Part shown: positions 1 to 14,100 of the stretch, piece by piece | Position numbering within the stretch: position 1 is the stretch's first letter | How the letters are laid out: every line of letters begins with the position of its first letter | Origin: Hydractinia symbiolongicarpus | Lineage: Eukaryota; Cnidaria; Hydrozoa; Anthoathecata; Hydractiniidae | Length of the DNA stretch: 64,000 nt | Assembly: GCF_029227915.1 (NCBI RefSeq) | Contig: NC_079878.1 | Coordinates: 930,001-994,000, forward strand | Reading direction: 5' to 3' | Notes under the pieces: generated by a model | Database searches by the model: none | The model's input: the letters and a program-made list of their open reading frames with translations, nothing else | What the model was told of the DNA's origin: nothing | Translations under genes and position numbers: made by a program

Positions 1-1339
1 CTCGCAAACTACAAGAAGATCTAAATAGTATAGTGCAGTGGTCTAATAATACCCTGTTGAAATTTCATCCAGATAAATGTGTTGCAATGAGAATAACTAC
101 AAAAAATAGACTATCAGGTCCATGCAATTTCGTTATGAATGGTTCCGCCCTTAGAAATACAAGTTGTGAAGAAGATCTTGGTGTATTAATAGATAACCAT
201 CTAACATTTTCAAACCACATTTCATCAAAGGTTAAAAAAGCAAATCAGATTATGGGCTTGATTCGAAGGACATTTGACTATATGGATAATGAAAACTTTG
301 TCTTGTTGTTCACATCTTGTCAGACCACATATTAAGTATGCTAACACAGTATGGTGTACATTCTTGAAAAAGGACATGTTGATTGTGGAAAACGTACAAC
401 GTAGAGCTACGAAAATGCTCCCAGGTATGAAGGATTTAACATATGATAAAAGGCTCAGGTTACTGAAACTTCCCTCATTATTCTACAGAAGATATCGAGC
501 AGATATGATTGAGACATTCAAGATAACTAATAATGTTTATGACGAAGCTGTTACTGAGAACTTGTTATTGCCAAAATTGTCTAACACCAGAGGACACGAT
601 AAAAAGCTGTAACTTGGATTTGCGAAAGTTCTCATTCACGAATCGTGTAGTGACTTTATGGAATTCTTTACCTGAGGACACAGTGTCATGTAACACAGTA
701 AATCAATTTAAAATGAAGCTAGACAAATTATGGTCTGATAAAGACCAATTATATTATTATGATCTGGATATTACTAATTTCATATATTAGATAGGGAGGA
801 GTGTCTTTGTGAATGGGGTGTTTGAACAATTTTTTTTTTTTTTTTTTTTTTTGAGATTAACCTCACTAATTTCGTTATTATCATACTCTTTTCTTGTTTG
901 TTTGTGTTTGTTTGATTGTTTTGCGATCATTTTTTTTTTTTAATTGCCTTTTTTTCAAATTTTATTTATAATCTAAAGCAAAGTTAAATATTTTACAAAT
1001 TACATTTTAAAAAGTATTAAAAATTTAAAATCATAGTATTTCATGCCTGGTACACAGATGTATTCGAAATCGCAGTGTAAATGTATTTACTCAAATTGAC
1101 TGAGAAGCCTCCTTGTTCAATTGCTTTTAGGTAGCTGCTATAAGGTTTATTCAAATCTTATCCATGTTCTTTACCGAGCTTCCATTCTTGTCCAGGGAGT
1201 TTATTATTTAATTATTTTTATTTTCTGTTTTTTTTTTGTTTTTTTTTTTGTTTTTTTTTATCTATTTATTATGAGCTGACCCTAGAGGTTGTTGTAACCT
1301 GAAATTATTGTCAGAATACACTATACTATACTATACTAT
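1..1339 (+). mobile_element. Decayed CR1/L2-like LINE, 3' part
   Basis: Three overlapping frames (33-335, about 340-612, 602-790) together read as the C-terminal half of a non-LTR reverse transcriptase. Visible are LLKFHPDKC, EDLGVLIDNHLTF, then a thumb-like region, and the closing block FTNRVVTLWNSLP followed by a Lys-rich end and a stop at 788. At least two frameshifts separate the pieces, so it is dead. The catalytic ADD box is not in the window. The 3' region holds T-rich runs (830-850, 930-950, 1230-1260) and ends in about four copies of ACTAT (1317-1339), a short tandem-repeat tail as in CR1/L2 clades. Clade assignment is by resemblance only. Confidence 0.8.
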
Positions 1340-3534
1340 TAAAGCTGGTAAAAAATACACTACTTAAGCTACATTCAGAAACATCAAAACAACTCCAAAA
1401 AGATTTAGGCAGGAATGAATGAAATTATTCACAAAAAAGTTACAAGAATAGTGAAATCTTTCTCAATGACAATGGTAATATTATAACAGATCAAATAAAA
1501 GTAGCAAATAAATTTAATCAATTCTTTGGTGACATTGCTAACAAGTTAGTTGAAAACTACCAAATTCAAATACCAAATTTCAAGATTACTTAAAAAACCC
1601 TAATGAACACAGTATATTCCTAAATGAAGCAGAACCAAGTGAAATAGCAAAACTGCTTCTAAATCTGCAGTTATCTATGATATATCCCCTAAGGTACTAA
1701 AAATAGGAGCTTATACTTTATGCGTCCCACTGACACAGCTTTCTAATAAATCATTTGAACTTAATCCCGATCCATAAGGCAAATTCTAGGCTAGAAGTAG
1801 GCAACTATAGACCAATTTCACTATTACCCCTTATTAGCAAGATACTAGAAAAGGTCATGTATTCCAGACTGATAGAATTCTTTAAACATGAAAAAATACT
1901 TTGTAATAGACAATATGGATTTCAAAAAGGTAAATCAACAGAAATGGCAATTCTAGATCTACAATCTATAATCATTGATTCACTGGAGAAAGGAGAAACA
2001 CTGTGTGGTATATTCTTGGACTTTGCTTAAGCCTTCGATACCGTCAACCACAACATTCTTATTCAAGAACTCGAATACTATGGAATTAGGGGAAGAGCTG
2101 GTAATTGGATATCTTCATATCTATGTAACAGCCAACAATGCGTTTCAATCCAAAATAACACTTCTGAATTAATTACAATAGAAATTGGAGTATCACAAGG
2201 CAGTGTGCTAGCGCCACTGCTCTTCTTAATTTATGTATAAGTGACATTGTCAAAGTCTCTGACATTATCACTATGTTCTTGTTTGCAGATGACACTAGTA
2301 TTTTTTACTCAAATAAGAATAGAGTAGAATTGGAATGAATTTTGAATATAGAATTGAACAAGCTATCTGATTGGCTTACAGCTAATAAACTTAGCCTAAA
2401 TGTAGGAAAATCTACTGTCATAATATTTAGACCAAGGAATGCAAAAAATAACCTGGACTCTAACCTGAAAATACTGATATGCAAATAAAAGAAACTGACT
2501 GCGTTAAATATCTCGGTATCTTAATAGACAACAAAATTATATTCACCCAACAGACATGCATAATAAATCAGAATTGAATAGAGGAAACTATCTGCTTGCA
2601 AAACTCAGACACTTTGTTCCACACCAGTTACTTAAAAGCTTATACTATGCTCATTTCCATTCATTTTTAGGTTATGGTATCCTAGTATGGAGCACTACTG
2701 TACAAGGTTACCTTCAGGATTTAAGCAAAACACAAGAAGGCTGTCAGAATAATGAACTTCTGCAATAAAACTACTATAACAGCTCCTTTATACAAGGAAA
2801 TGAATATATTACCCAAAGCTACTAATGTAAAATTAGCATCAGGGAAATTGATCTGGAGAATCTCTAACAATTGCGTAGCTGACAAAAAAATGTTTTTCGA
2901 ACATGGTCTCCTAATTAACAAAAGAGATAAGGAAAAAATTATCAATCCTCATAGAAACACAGAGGTAGCCAAAAGCTTTATAACATATAAAGGAGTAATC
3001 AATTGGAATCGTGGCATTCCAAGTACAATAAAAAAAGCAAATTCTCTTGAAACCTTTAAGAAATCTTACAAACAACATCTTCTTGCAACAATTTAAAATA
3101 AAAAAAAACCTGAAACCAAATATCATTGTAATCACTCATTTTAACTACTCTGTATTCCTAACATGTTTCTACATTCTAAAACACTACTATACAGATTTTT
3201 ACTAGAATCAGTCTTTGACCCGTGTCATCACATAACCGCTTTCGCTGCGCCCTGCATGAAAAAAACGGAAAACAAATTGGTACTGAGCTTGTTAAATCTT
3301 TCATGATTTTTCTCAGTATCAACAACCTAAATATGTTGTCTTCTTTAAACTATATATTTCTAGTGTATATTTTTCCTATGGAATTGGTCATACGTTTTTA
3401 TAGTGAAAGTTATATTTCTATAGTTGTTAAATATACTAAATATATTTTATTGTATAAATTTAATATATATATTATATAGTATTTGTAACATGGTTAACGG
3501 CTGAAATATATACATTCTACTCTACTCTACTCTA
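1340..3534 (+). mobile_element. Decayed LINE with reverse transcriptase
   Basis: A second non-LTR element in the same orientation begins where the first one's tail ends. Recognisable blocks in order: NYRPISLLPLISKILEKVM (about 1800-1860), RQYGFQKGKST (about 1908-1940), GIFLDFA near 2005-2030, GVSQGSVLAPLLFLIYV (about 2190-2235), the catalytic FADDTSIFYS (about 2283-2312), KYLGILIDNKI (about 2508-2540), and the thumb/C-terminal region up to a stop at 3094. In-frame stops and frameshifts occur throughout. The 3' end is a CTACT-type pentamer array (about 3516-3534), parallel to the ACTAT tail of the neighbour. The two copies differ in sequence, so they are probably different subfamilies. Confidence 0.85.
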
Positions 3535-3712
3535 TTTTTTAAACAATAGTAAACAGACTCATGAATATTAAAATATTATATGGGATTGTAATGTAGCTCA
3601 GGGATTGTACAGTTACAGGATTTTATTAAGAAACATTTTGTATTTATTTAAATTGGGTTGTTTAAATAAAGCTGTTTCTGTCAACAAACAATATATATAT
3701 ATTACATACATA

Positions 3713-3760
3713 TAGATGCATCCTATATCGGTACACATGTGCAGATATAGGATGCATCTA
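3713..3760. repeat. 48-bp near-perfect palindrome
   Basis: Perfect 17-bp arms (3713-3729 and 3744-3760, the left arm reading TAGATGCATCCTATATC) flank a 14-nt centre that itself contains the palindrome CACATGTG. As RNA or single-stranded DNA this would form one long hairpin. It lies in non-coding AT-rich sequence, so it is either a foldback-element remnant or a hairpin RNA. There is no evidence of function. Confidence 0.85.
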
Positions 3761-6700
3761 AAATGTCAAACAAATGATGACACAACAAACCATTAATTTA
3801 CATTACTTCTCCTATTGCATTTATTTATTATCATTGCATTTAAAACATAGCTCATGTATTCAAAAATGTGAAAAGAATTAATGTAAGAAAGCTCTTTGGT
3901 ATCTACCCCCTATTCAACTATAGTACATATTTTTCATTAAGCTTCAAAATTCAGAAATTAATTTTGTTAAAAAACGGTTTCTGATTCCAGATTATTAAAA
4001 GAGAATTAAATCAGGTTTCTAAAACTGGGCTATCTACCTAATCCAGAACCAATGAGTTAATGATGTCACTAAAAACCGTTTAAACTTCATTATTCCTGTA
4101 ACTGTTTGTCTAAAAGCACATAATTATGTAAATTTTCCTGATTGGATTTTCAGCTGTATATATAAAATGGAAGTATTTGGTATCAAATTTTGTCAATATG
4201 CACATGAATTCATGCCAATGTCATCAAGATTTTAGTTTTCACAATGGTAAAAGTGTTTTTGCGGGCGTTTTACCCCCCCCCCCCCCATTCAGTTTTCATA
4301 TTTCCTTTCTAAAACGCTAAATTATGTATTTATGCCCTTGGAAAATGACAGTTGCAGTAAACTCCACTCTTCACTAACATCTGTTAAACATTTAGATTGT
4401 GACAATGCATTTGACAACAATTTCCTATTTGGGTTCATTTAATTTCCTTGATTCACTGTATTGTGAGATTTTCGGACCATTTCTTTGTTTAGTTTGGTAG
4501 ACCCCCTTTCTTTTTTTTCCAATTATTTACATCAGTGTTTTTAGGTTCTTTGTTTTTAAGTCCTCTCATTTAGATGTCCTCTGTATATTTTACAAGGTAT
4601 ATATTTTAAAAGATTGATTTGTTGATGCAAGTGACCATATCAGTAAGGTCATGCCCAGCATTTTGCTTTCTCAAGATCGAATTGGTTCACAATCTGCTAG
4701 CTTGATTGAATAAACTCTTGTAACAAACTGTTTTCGCATGATGTCATGATCCTTAGCTGTCACTGGCCCCAAACATAGCACTTTTGTACATGTTAATGTC
4801 TTTGAGAATGTTTTTTTTTATATGAAAATACTATTGTTTGTGGAAAATATTACAGAATTAAGCAAAAGGAGACAAAAGAAAAAAACAAAATTTTCTTCCA
4901 ATTATGCTATTGGATTGTTAGAGATCTCTCACAAAGCTGGAAAGACTACTGCTTGAAAATGCATAGGAACTATTTTAAACATCAATAAAATTCAGTTCTA
5001 AAATTGTAGCACCTGAGTCAATAAAACTGTGACAATATTTTAAGCGTCTGTTCAAACATCTCCGAATCTTCTCAAAGACAATAGGATTCCTAAATCTCAT
5101 TTTTTGCTGTTACTTTTTTAAATTAAACTTTAAACTATTTGTTATTAAACAAACAAAAAATGTCAATGGGCTGTTACCTATTCTTATGTTATTTTGTTTT
5201 GTGGACCAGAAATTTAAAAAAATATTTCTTCTGAGGTTTATTCTATTTTAAAACAGTGTGGCAATTCTGTACAGTCCAATAATCCGGACAACATGCACTT
5301 CATAAAAATATATGGGCGAGCTGTATGGTACAGAATTAGTGAAGCTTATCACATTAAAATATGATTCACTGTTGCTTTAGTTACAACTTTATTTCAATTT
5401 CTTTTCTCTTTGATTCTTTTTTCGTAGGTGCTATAATATCTTAATTTTAAAGAAAAACTTAGAGGTAAAGTGTTGTGACATTTTCACCTGCTAAGAATAT
5501 TATTTTTTTAAACATTTTCAATTGAAATAAGGTCAATTATGTAACTGCTTTATATATCACTGAACTTCAATCGAAATGATCTTTTAATAAATATTTTGTG
5601 AAAATGCAACGCTGTATATAAAATCCAGCTTTAAGTTTTGCTAAAACTTAATTGTGCTTTTAAAACATTAGTTAATAATAGTTAACTAATAATATAAAAT
5701 TATGCAATTTAAAAACATGACTATAAAGTGATAAATAAATTCCAAAAATTACTCTTTTGAAAGGGTGTTAACTAATAAAAATTATTTTATATTTGACAGC
5801 TTTATAGAATTGATTTGAAATGTAGTGTCTTAATTCTAGTTATAAATACTTTATAACTTTATTCATGTCGATTAGGGAAATAGTATGAACAGGTCGATTA
5901 ATATTGTATGAACGAAATTGAGTTGTATACATGAATGTATGATAAAATAGAAACGAATCTCCAGAACTGAATGGTGCTTTCACCATTTACAGAGCTGAGA
6001 AGCAAAGCAGAGAAGCTTTTCTTTACGTATACTCTGAGAGGGTGTGCATATGTATAGGACATATATTTTAAAGTATTTTATGAGTATATATTTGTGATTC
6101 AACGGAAATGATTGTGGCTGGGTAAGTGTGTAACTATATTTCAACCTTCTCTGTGTGTCCTGCAAAATAGTAAACAAAGTAAAATTTAATAGTGAGTTTT
6201 AGTATCCTCAAGTGATCTAATTCTTTTAAAACGTTTTGTGAAAGTTAATAGCAACATTAAGTATAATTTGATAGGTAAATATGTTTTAGTAACTAAATGT
6301 TAGATAAAATGCAATTCTAGATTTAAAATAAAATTTGGAAGACATCACAGTAGCTTTTGAAGACATCACAGTATAAACTGGACCTTAGGTATCCTGCAAG
6401 AACTATACTCATAGCTTGATAACTTAACCTCATACAAAGCATCTCAATAAGAACTGTATTTACTTATTGAATAGCAAGCTTGTCAGAGAAAATACTTTTA
6501 AAGTTGTTTTGAATTATCTTCTATTGAATTTATAACAAAGGGTATTCTAAACATCACAAGTAATCATATTTTTTAACCTAGTAACTCTCATTAAATTAAT
6601 TAACATTATTAAAATGTAATTGCTAATAACACACTACCTAACAAGTTATGTCCAAGCTGTTTTTTATAATTATGTATGAACAAAAACTATGAATTTGTAA

Positions 6701-7415
6701 TAAACATGATTTCGAATCACAATCATACGTAAGTTGTTTTTATTCACTGCAAAACTTGTTTTTAAAATTTACTTTGTACAGGAAAAACGTTGATTTTGTT
6801 ACTTTTATAGTATATATTTATTGTAATGATTTAATAGTTTGGTTGTTGCATAAAATTCTAGTAGCAACAGTCTTTTATTGTTTGCTTCTAAATTAGTTTG
6901 TTTACAGAAGCAAATAAAATTTTTATGTTTTTTTCTTTGTAATTTAGTTTGTCCATATCTTAGGCTCTAACAACAAAGTTGTCATGACTATTCTTTTTGT
7001 GAATCTAAAAACATAAGAAATGTCACTCCATTACATGTGCAAGAGCTCGTCTTCCCTAAATTTAGTTTTAAGCTGTTTTTAAGATTCACAACTTATAAAA
7101 CTTTTATAAGCATCTATTTCAGTGATAAATTATTTAAACATGACTACAACTCATTCTCATAATTTTAATTCACTCTTTAATTCAACAATTGTTTATCTTC
7201 TATTAGTGTGGTGTATTAACAACATTTACTGCTTTTATGTGTAACATAAAAAACTCTTTAAGCTTTTTACGTAATGTGATTTGTGCATGACTTGAGATTT
7301 TTTATCATGCATGTAAAAAATTTAAAATGTGCTTATGGTGCCATTGCTGCTTTTATTCCTAATAAGATTGTTTATTTTTTTATTGGTTCAGAAATGCAAG
7401 TAAAAAAATAAAAAA

Positions 7416-7470
7416 GCAAACAAACAAATAAATAAATAAATAGTAAATAAATATATGTAAATAAATAAAA
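7416..7470. repeat. (AAAT)n/(AAAC)n low-complexity tract
   Basis: Simple tetranucleotide repeats CAAA and AATA with interruptions. Nothing else is visible here. Confidence 0.8.
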
Positions 7471-8117
7471 ACTTTGAACTCTAAAAGACTGAAAGTTTAA
7501 AATCCACATGCAACAGATCTTGTTTACATTCTTAGTCCTTAAAAGAAACTATCTTTTTATAGCTAGAAAAGCTACCTTGATATCAAGAAATAGAATGTTA
7601 AACTTGCAAAGAATGACAGAAAATGAATCTAGCAGTAATCAAGTTAATTCTATCAGAAAAGTGAATTTATAAAATAGGATTTCGTTTATATTTAAGTTAT
7701 GTTTGCATTGAACAAAATAATTGTTTAATAAATATAATTTAAATTTTGGAAATTCTTTTTATATCTTTATCATTATATAATTGTTAAAAAATACCTCACC
7801 CTTAGAAGATGTAGACGATTTTCTAACAAAGTTAAGATTTGCTTAACATATAAAACACTAAACTTTCCAAATTTTTTTTTAAATTTTTTTTGAAAAAAGC
7901 TAAGTACAGGCTAGAATTTTTTTGTTTGTTCTAAAATTTTTGGCCTAAATTAAAGCATTCATGCCCTTAAAATTTGCAAATTTCAAGTTTGATCTAATTT
8001 GAGTTATTTCTCAGCATATTCTTGATCAGCCTTTAACAAAAATTTATAATCTAAATTTAACGCAATGCTGAAAATTCTTTATACCATAGACAACAGAATC
8101 ATGAGCCACCAAAAGGC

Positions 8118-11100
8118 ATGGATCCTGCATTTCGTGGTATCAATGCAAAAGCAGGACTGACAGTGTGGAGAGTTGAGGTGAGAATATTTTCTTTCTTTGG
8201 ATAAAATTTGTTCTTTTTAAAATTCATATGCTTGTTCATATTCCCCAATTCTTGTTCTGTTATTTTCTTTTTTTCTCTTTCTTTACTATAAATGAATAAA
8301 CAAATCAATCAATAGATGAATGAATAAATGTGCAAACGAAGAAATAAAAACTTCTTGTTCCTTAAATATTGTTATCACTTTTTCACTTTATGTTAAAATT
8401 TAATTTCTAGAATTTTGGACTTAATAAGCTACCCGAAGCACAATACGGTCAGTTTCATGATGGCGATTCCTACCTTGTCTTGCAGGTATACTCGAATTAT
8501 TAAATCAAGTGTGAATATATTTTACTCATGTTAAATAAATCATAGATTAAATCATGGATTAGATGTAAACATAGATAAATGTCGAATAATTACATGATGC
8601 AAAAAATTTTTTTCTTGTATGCACTTGCTTTAATTTGAAGATGACCTGATAATATAAGTTTGCACAAATTTATTATTTTAAAGGCTGAAGGGAGACAGAG
8701 TCCATACAACTACCATGTTCATTTTTGGCTTGGAAAGAAAACATCTCAGGTGACACAATAACATTCATATTTTATATAACTGCAACTCCTGTAAGATACC
8801 GATCATTAATGTCCCAAATTTATCAATATTTTTTTGTTCTTAAAATAAACCACTTGTAACTATGCAGGCTGAATTAAAGGATTTCGAACTGACTAATTTG
8901 AAGACAACCTTATAAACAATATAAGACCAGCCCATATTTCCATTATGAGTCATTCTACTTATACTTACCGTCAAACACCAAAATTAGAAGTTCTGTCAAT
9001 TGCTTAACCAACCTTTTTATTGTTCACATGACAACAATTTTTAATTTTTTGTAACTTTGGTCTTGAGTTATGAGATCTAAAAGAAGATAACCATTTTTTA
9101 TTAATGAGTGTGTTTTCTTATTATTTATTTATCAATGGTATTACTAAAGATCTGTTTCCATGTAAAAGGGGAACATAGTTTTACATGATTTCACATGGTT
9201 ACATTTCCCCATTCCATATTCCATACTGTTACTTAAAATTAATGAAGATTTTGTTTAGTAAAAATCTCCCGACCTTTATTTCTATAAAAACCTTCCAACC
9301 TAAACTACATTAGTGTAAACTGCAAATGGGAACAATGATAACCTCTGGGGAAAATTCCAACTTTTAATTGTTTTTAAAAAGGTTAGGTTAGCTTTGGTAA
9401 CCCGTTATTTTATTTTAAACAGGATGAAGCTGGCACTGCAGCATTAAAAGCTGTTGAATTAGATGACGTTCTTGGTGGTGCTCCAACTCAATACAGAGAG
9501 GTAAAATAGAAGGCATATTTTAATTTTCATAATGACCAACCAGTAGCCTTGTGGTAGAGCATTCGCTTCTAGTGCAGGAGGTCTTGAGCCAAGTCATGCC
9601 AGAGAATATAAAGTTAATCTATCTTTTTGCTTAGCGTTCAGCATGAGAATAGGAGAATAGTTATCTAGTAGGTTGTCTAGTTGAGCGATTGATGTGGTTG
9701 CACGACTTTTGCAGCCCACATAGAGCTTTAAATGCACTAGGATCCCCTTCAGTTTAACAATGATTGAAAGCTATATGGAGACTCAAGTCAGTTAATAAGA
9801 TTAGTCATGGAAGAATATGATATAAATAAATTCGCAATTTTTGAGTGTAAGAGAAAAAAATTAATTTCTTTTCTATCTAATAAGGCGTTCTTAAATTTAA
9901 TTTTTTTTAACAAAAAAATTGTTGTGGAACTCTGAAATCATTAGGGCTTTGAATGCAACAATACTGGTACCAACATAACATTTCCTGTAGTCGAATTCTA
10001 AGTTTATTATAAAATTCCTATAAATGTCTTAAAATTCTCATAAAGTGTATCACATGAATAAGATAGTTAGGGTATTCAAGTACTTTCGCTCAACGTAGAC
10101 ATTACTTAGACAATACTTTTTCTGGAGAGCATATTTTTATATAATGTTTGCTTATATCTTAAGATTCAACATCATGAAAGCAGAAGATTTGTCTCGTATT
10201 TTCCAAAAGGTCTCAAGTAAGTTAGGTTTTTGTTAATGCTTAACTAATAATCTCATGTGTTAGTTTTCGTTTGGTCTTGTGTTGACAAATTATGTTCAGT
10301 GAGGTCAGATTTCCTTCCTGAAGACTTGGAAAGATTTTTTTTTGTAATAAAACCAATGTCTGATGAATTAATATGTTGAATACTCTCTATTTAAATCTTT
10401 AGCTGATGTTATAAAGTAGACTATGAGAATTTTTTCAAAGATTGGTTTGTTGTGATTAATGTTTATTTTTGTAGATACGCTGAGGGTGGTGTAAGAAGTG
10501 GTTTTAAGAAAGTCGAAAAACAATCTAGAAAACGATTGCTGCAAGTAAAAGGGAGAAAAAGACCAAGAGTTTTTGAGGTATTTGTTGTTGTTATTGTTGT
10601 TATTGTTGTTATTGTGGTCGTTAAACGAACTTTGGAATGTATTGCTATTAGTGTTAATCCAGGACAAATAGTCCTTCGGTGTTGACGTCATAAAGAAATG
10701 TTTTTCAATTAGAACTCGAAATTGAAAGAACTTATATAATCATTTTCTTTCCCTTTTTAACGTTTAGGATCATGTTGTTTGAAATTTTTAAGTAAAAGGT
10801 TTTAAAAAATGAAAGTACACGTTGAATTTGAGAGAGATGTTTATTGAAGCTTTATATTTCACCACCTTTTAGACAGAATTGTAATATTTATATGAAATTG
10901 CTTTTTAGGTTCCCTTGCATTCTGATTCATTAAACAGAGGTGATGTGTTTATTCTTGACAATGGTGCGAAAATTTGGGTGTGGTGTGGAGCAGAAAGTAA
11001 CCGTGCTGAACGAAGAAAGGTATGCACATGCTGTGAAAGCTCTATTTTAGCTTTATAGAAGTACCAAATAAAGTCACAGCCTTTTCAATTCGATTTTTCA

Positions 11101-14100
11101 CAACTGCAAAAAAATTTATATTTTTATTTGCTTTTTTTCTTAATACGGCAATTTTTGACGCTGACGTAAAATTAGAAATAGCTGTATTTATGTACCTTAT
11201 CATGCGTTGGAAATCATGCATAAATAAGCGTGAAGAATTATCTTCCCTTAAAGGCCTATCTCCATTAGATGATATTTATTACGATCAACGGAAAGTGAAG
11301 AAACACATCTCAATGAAATTACATTTTAGAACGATTTTTTCAAATTCAAGATGACTGAGTTAACATGCGTTACATGTTTTTACTTCGAAGAAGACTGCTA
11401 TTACATTATTAATATTTTTTATAATTCATATTAATATGGGGGGGGGGTTCACATTAGAATTATAAAAGCATGCTATAAATTTAAAGCGTGCTTAATAATG
11501 TGAACGCATTTTTGCTTTATTAAAATGCCTTTCAAATTATGTTTACTTGCTTTAACATGCTTCAAATAAAGCAAAAATTAAGAGTGCTTCGAGGCACTCT
11601 TTATTTTTGCCTTAGCTGCTATAAGTGCATAAAACAATAGAATAAAAATTATGCACAAATATTTGAGTATTAAAAGTGAGGATTTTGAGCGGGTATTATG
11701 AAAGTGAAAGTTCATTCGTATGTGAGAAAAACAACAACATGATCGTTTTATTTAAATTTTTTTTACAACTCTCGCTTTGATGTTACCGGCAACTTGCTTT
11801 AGTCAAAGCATGCTTTATTTTAATACTAAGCATGCTTTATTCTAGTGTGACCCCCCCTATTTGCTTGATTTGTACTAAGAAGTTGCAGAACTAATTCTGA
11901 TAACACAACACGACTATACCCTTCGGCTGCCATCTTTAAATTATTCTTAAAACATTTTGCTATTTGATTTTTTTCTACCTTTTGTATTGGGATAAAACTT
12001 GACGATCGCTTATTCCTTAAAGAGCAGTAGAAACCATTCCTACTTTTCGGCAGCCGATTTTTTTCTTTTTTGCATGTGTCGTCACGAAATATTTAACGAT
12101 CGTCGTGACAATCATGTAGTGGAGATCCTCCTTAAATGTGTGTTATTTTTATTTTTTAAAAACCTATATAAATGTGACTTGAATCCTGAGAATATGAGAA
12201 AGTGATACCTCCATTGGGGTGTACTATATGCTGTGACCAATAGTGAATATAGTTTATAAGCGCATAAAAAGTTGTTTGTTTTTGTTTTTACAATGCTCTC
12301 ATGTTTACCTTGTAGGCAACAGAGATTGCACGTGCTTTACGTGATAATGACAGAGCGGGAAAATCACATGTTATGGTTGTCGGTAGGTACTGCATGTAAT
12401 TCTCACATAGCTCAATCCTTCTATTGTGGTTGAAGATGAGTATAAAGAGTGTTTTTAAAACTTGTGATTCGTTATATAGATGATGATCCGATGGCGCGAC
12501 CACAGAAGGACAATAAGAATGACAGCCTGTCGTTATTCTATAGTGACCTAGGGTCATATGGACGAATTAAACCAGCAGGCGAGCGAGGATCTGATGAAAG
12601 AGTTGAACGTGAAAAGATGGGAAATACAACGCTACACAGGTAAACACTAAAAACTCAAGTCAATGAAATGTTTACTGTATGTATTCTGTGTTTTGAAATC
12701 AATAAATAAATGCTTCATCACTCATGCTAGTATGCAAATGCCTCTAAAATTGTCAGAGGTGAATATTTTAAGCCTGTTCAACTTATTTGTGATTTGTTAG
12801 AAGTAGGAATACCAATAAGTAAATAATTTTTTTTTTAGATTTGCCCCATAGATTTTCCTTAACTTTACGTTTTACACCCCAAATAGTGGAAAAGTTTAAA
12901 AATTCCTCACCCTCGATAACACTTCATATATCAAAAAACATGTGATAACTTTAAAATGTATTTTACTGTTGTTAAGACCATGTGATTTACGTGATAACTG
13001 GTGGAATGGTTCTTTTTTTTCAGAGTATCAGATTCCAGTGGGCAAATGAGAGTCACTGAAATCGCCACTGGCAATCTTAAGTACGAAATGTTGGATACAG
13101 CTGATACTTTCATTCTCGACCAAGGTGGCACGGCGTTGTATGTTTGGGTTGGTAAGAAGTCAACAAAAGAGGAGAAGTTGCAGGGTATGAAAGTAGCTGT
13201 TAATTTCCTGCGCAGTAAGAAGTATCCTGACTACACACAGGTTACCATGGTAAAGCAAGGATCTGAGCTTTCTTTGTTCAAACAATGCTTCGTTAACTGG
13301 CCACAAGCGGTGATGAACTTTCAAAATAAAACCTATCATGCCGGTCGAGGGATTGGTGAGTATTTTCTATGTAGTTGTGGGCAAAACCGCCCCACAATTC
13401 CACCGTCATAACTCCTGTGATTAGGTTCTTATGAAAAGTGCTTACGTTTTGTAAAGAGGATGAACTGGGTTACAAAACAGACCAAATATGTAGGTCCTTG
13501 CCTTAGCCACCAATTGCAACTCAATATTTAAAATAAAGCTAAATATTTTTTGACCAAAAAAGACCTTTCAAAAACATGTGTGAATTCTTTGAATTGGGTA
13601 TATCCTAGCTATTACATAATTTTTGTTGTTGCTGTTGTTGCTGTTGATCCTTGTTTGTTTTTTATTTTTTATTGTTTTTGACCAAATCCCAAACATTAAC
13701 TTAATAACAATAATTTTTAGCTCAAGTTCAACAAACAAAGTTTGACGCAGCAACCCTTCATCAGCGACAAAAACGTCAAGATGAGAAGATGTTTGATGAT
13801 GGAAATGGAAAAATTGATATATGGCGCGTTGAAAACTTCAAATTGGTTCCACAACCTAAAGAGATGTTGGGAACTTTCTTTGGTGGAGATTGTTACGTTA
13901 TTCTCTACACTTACCAGAAGAACAAGAAGGAGATGTATCTTATATATTACTGGCTGGTATGTTTATTTTTGCAATTTATTCTCCACAATGAAGTTTCAAA
14001 ACAATGCTAATTATTTCGCAAATATTTGATGTTGGGGGTGAATTCAATGCATAGAGGTTTAAGAAGAATAAAAGCAAATGAGACTATATTTCTCGTTTGT

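Larger units (their letters stand above)
3535..8096. other. AT-rich non-coding stretch upstream of villin
   Basis: No convincing exon is seen. It holds the palindrome at 3713-3760, a C-run near 4273-4286, and (AAAT)n-like sequence at 7416-7470. The villin 5' UTR, promoter and any upstream exon probably lie here, but I cannot place them. Confidence 0.6.

Noticed and set aside
6338-6378. GAAGACATCACAGTA occurring twice
   Set aside because: A single short duplication in neutral sequence; no further structure.
10580-10612. Long frames with poly-Asn (minus) or poly-Val/Ile (plus)
   Set aside because: Produced by the TTGTTGTTA microsatellite just after the villin donor at 10578.
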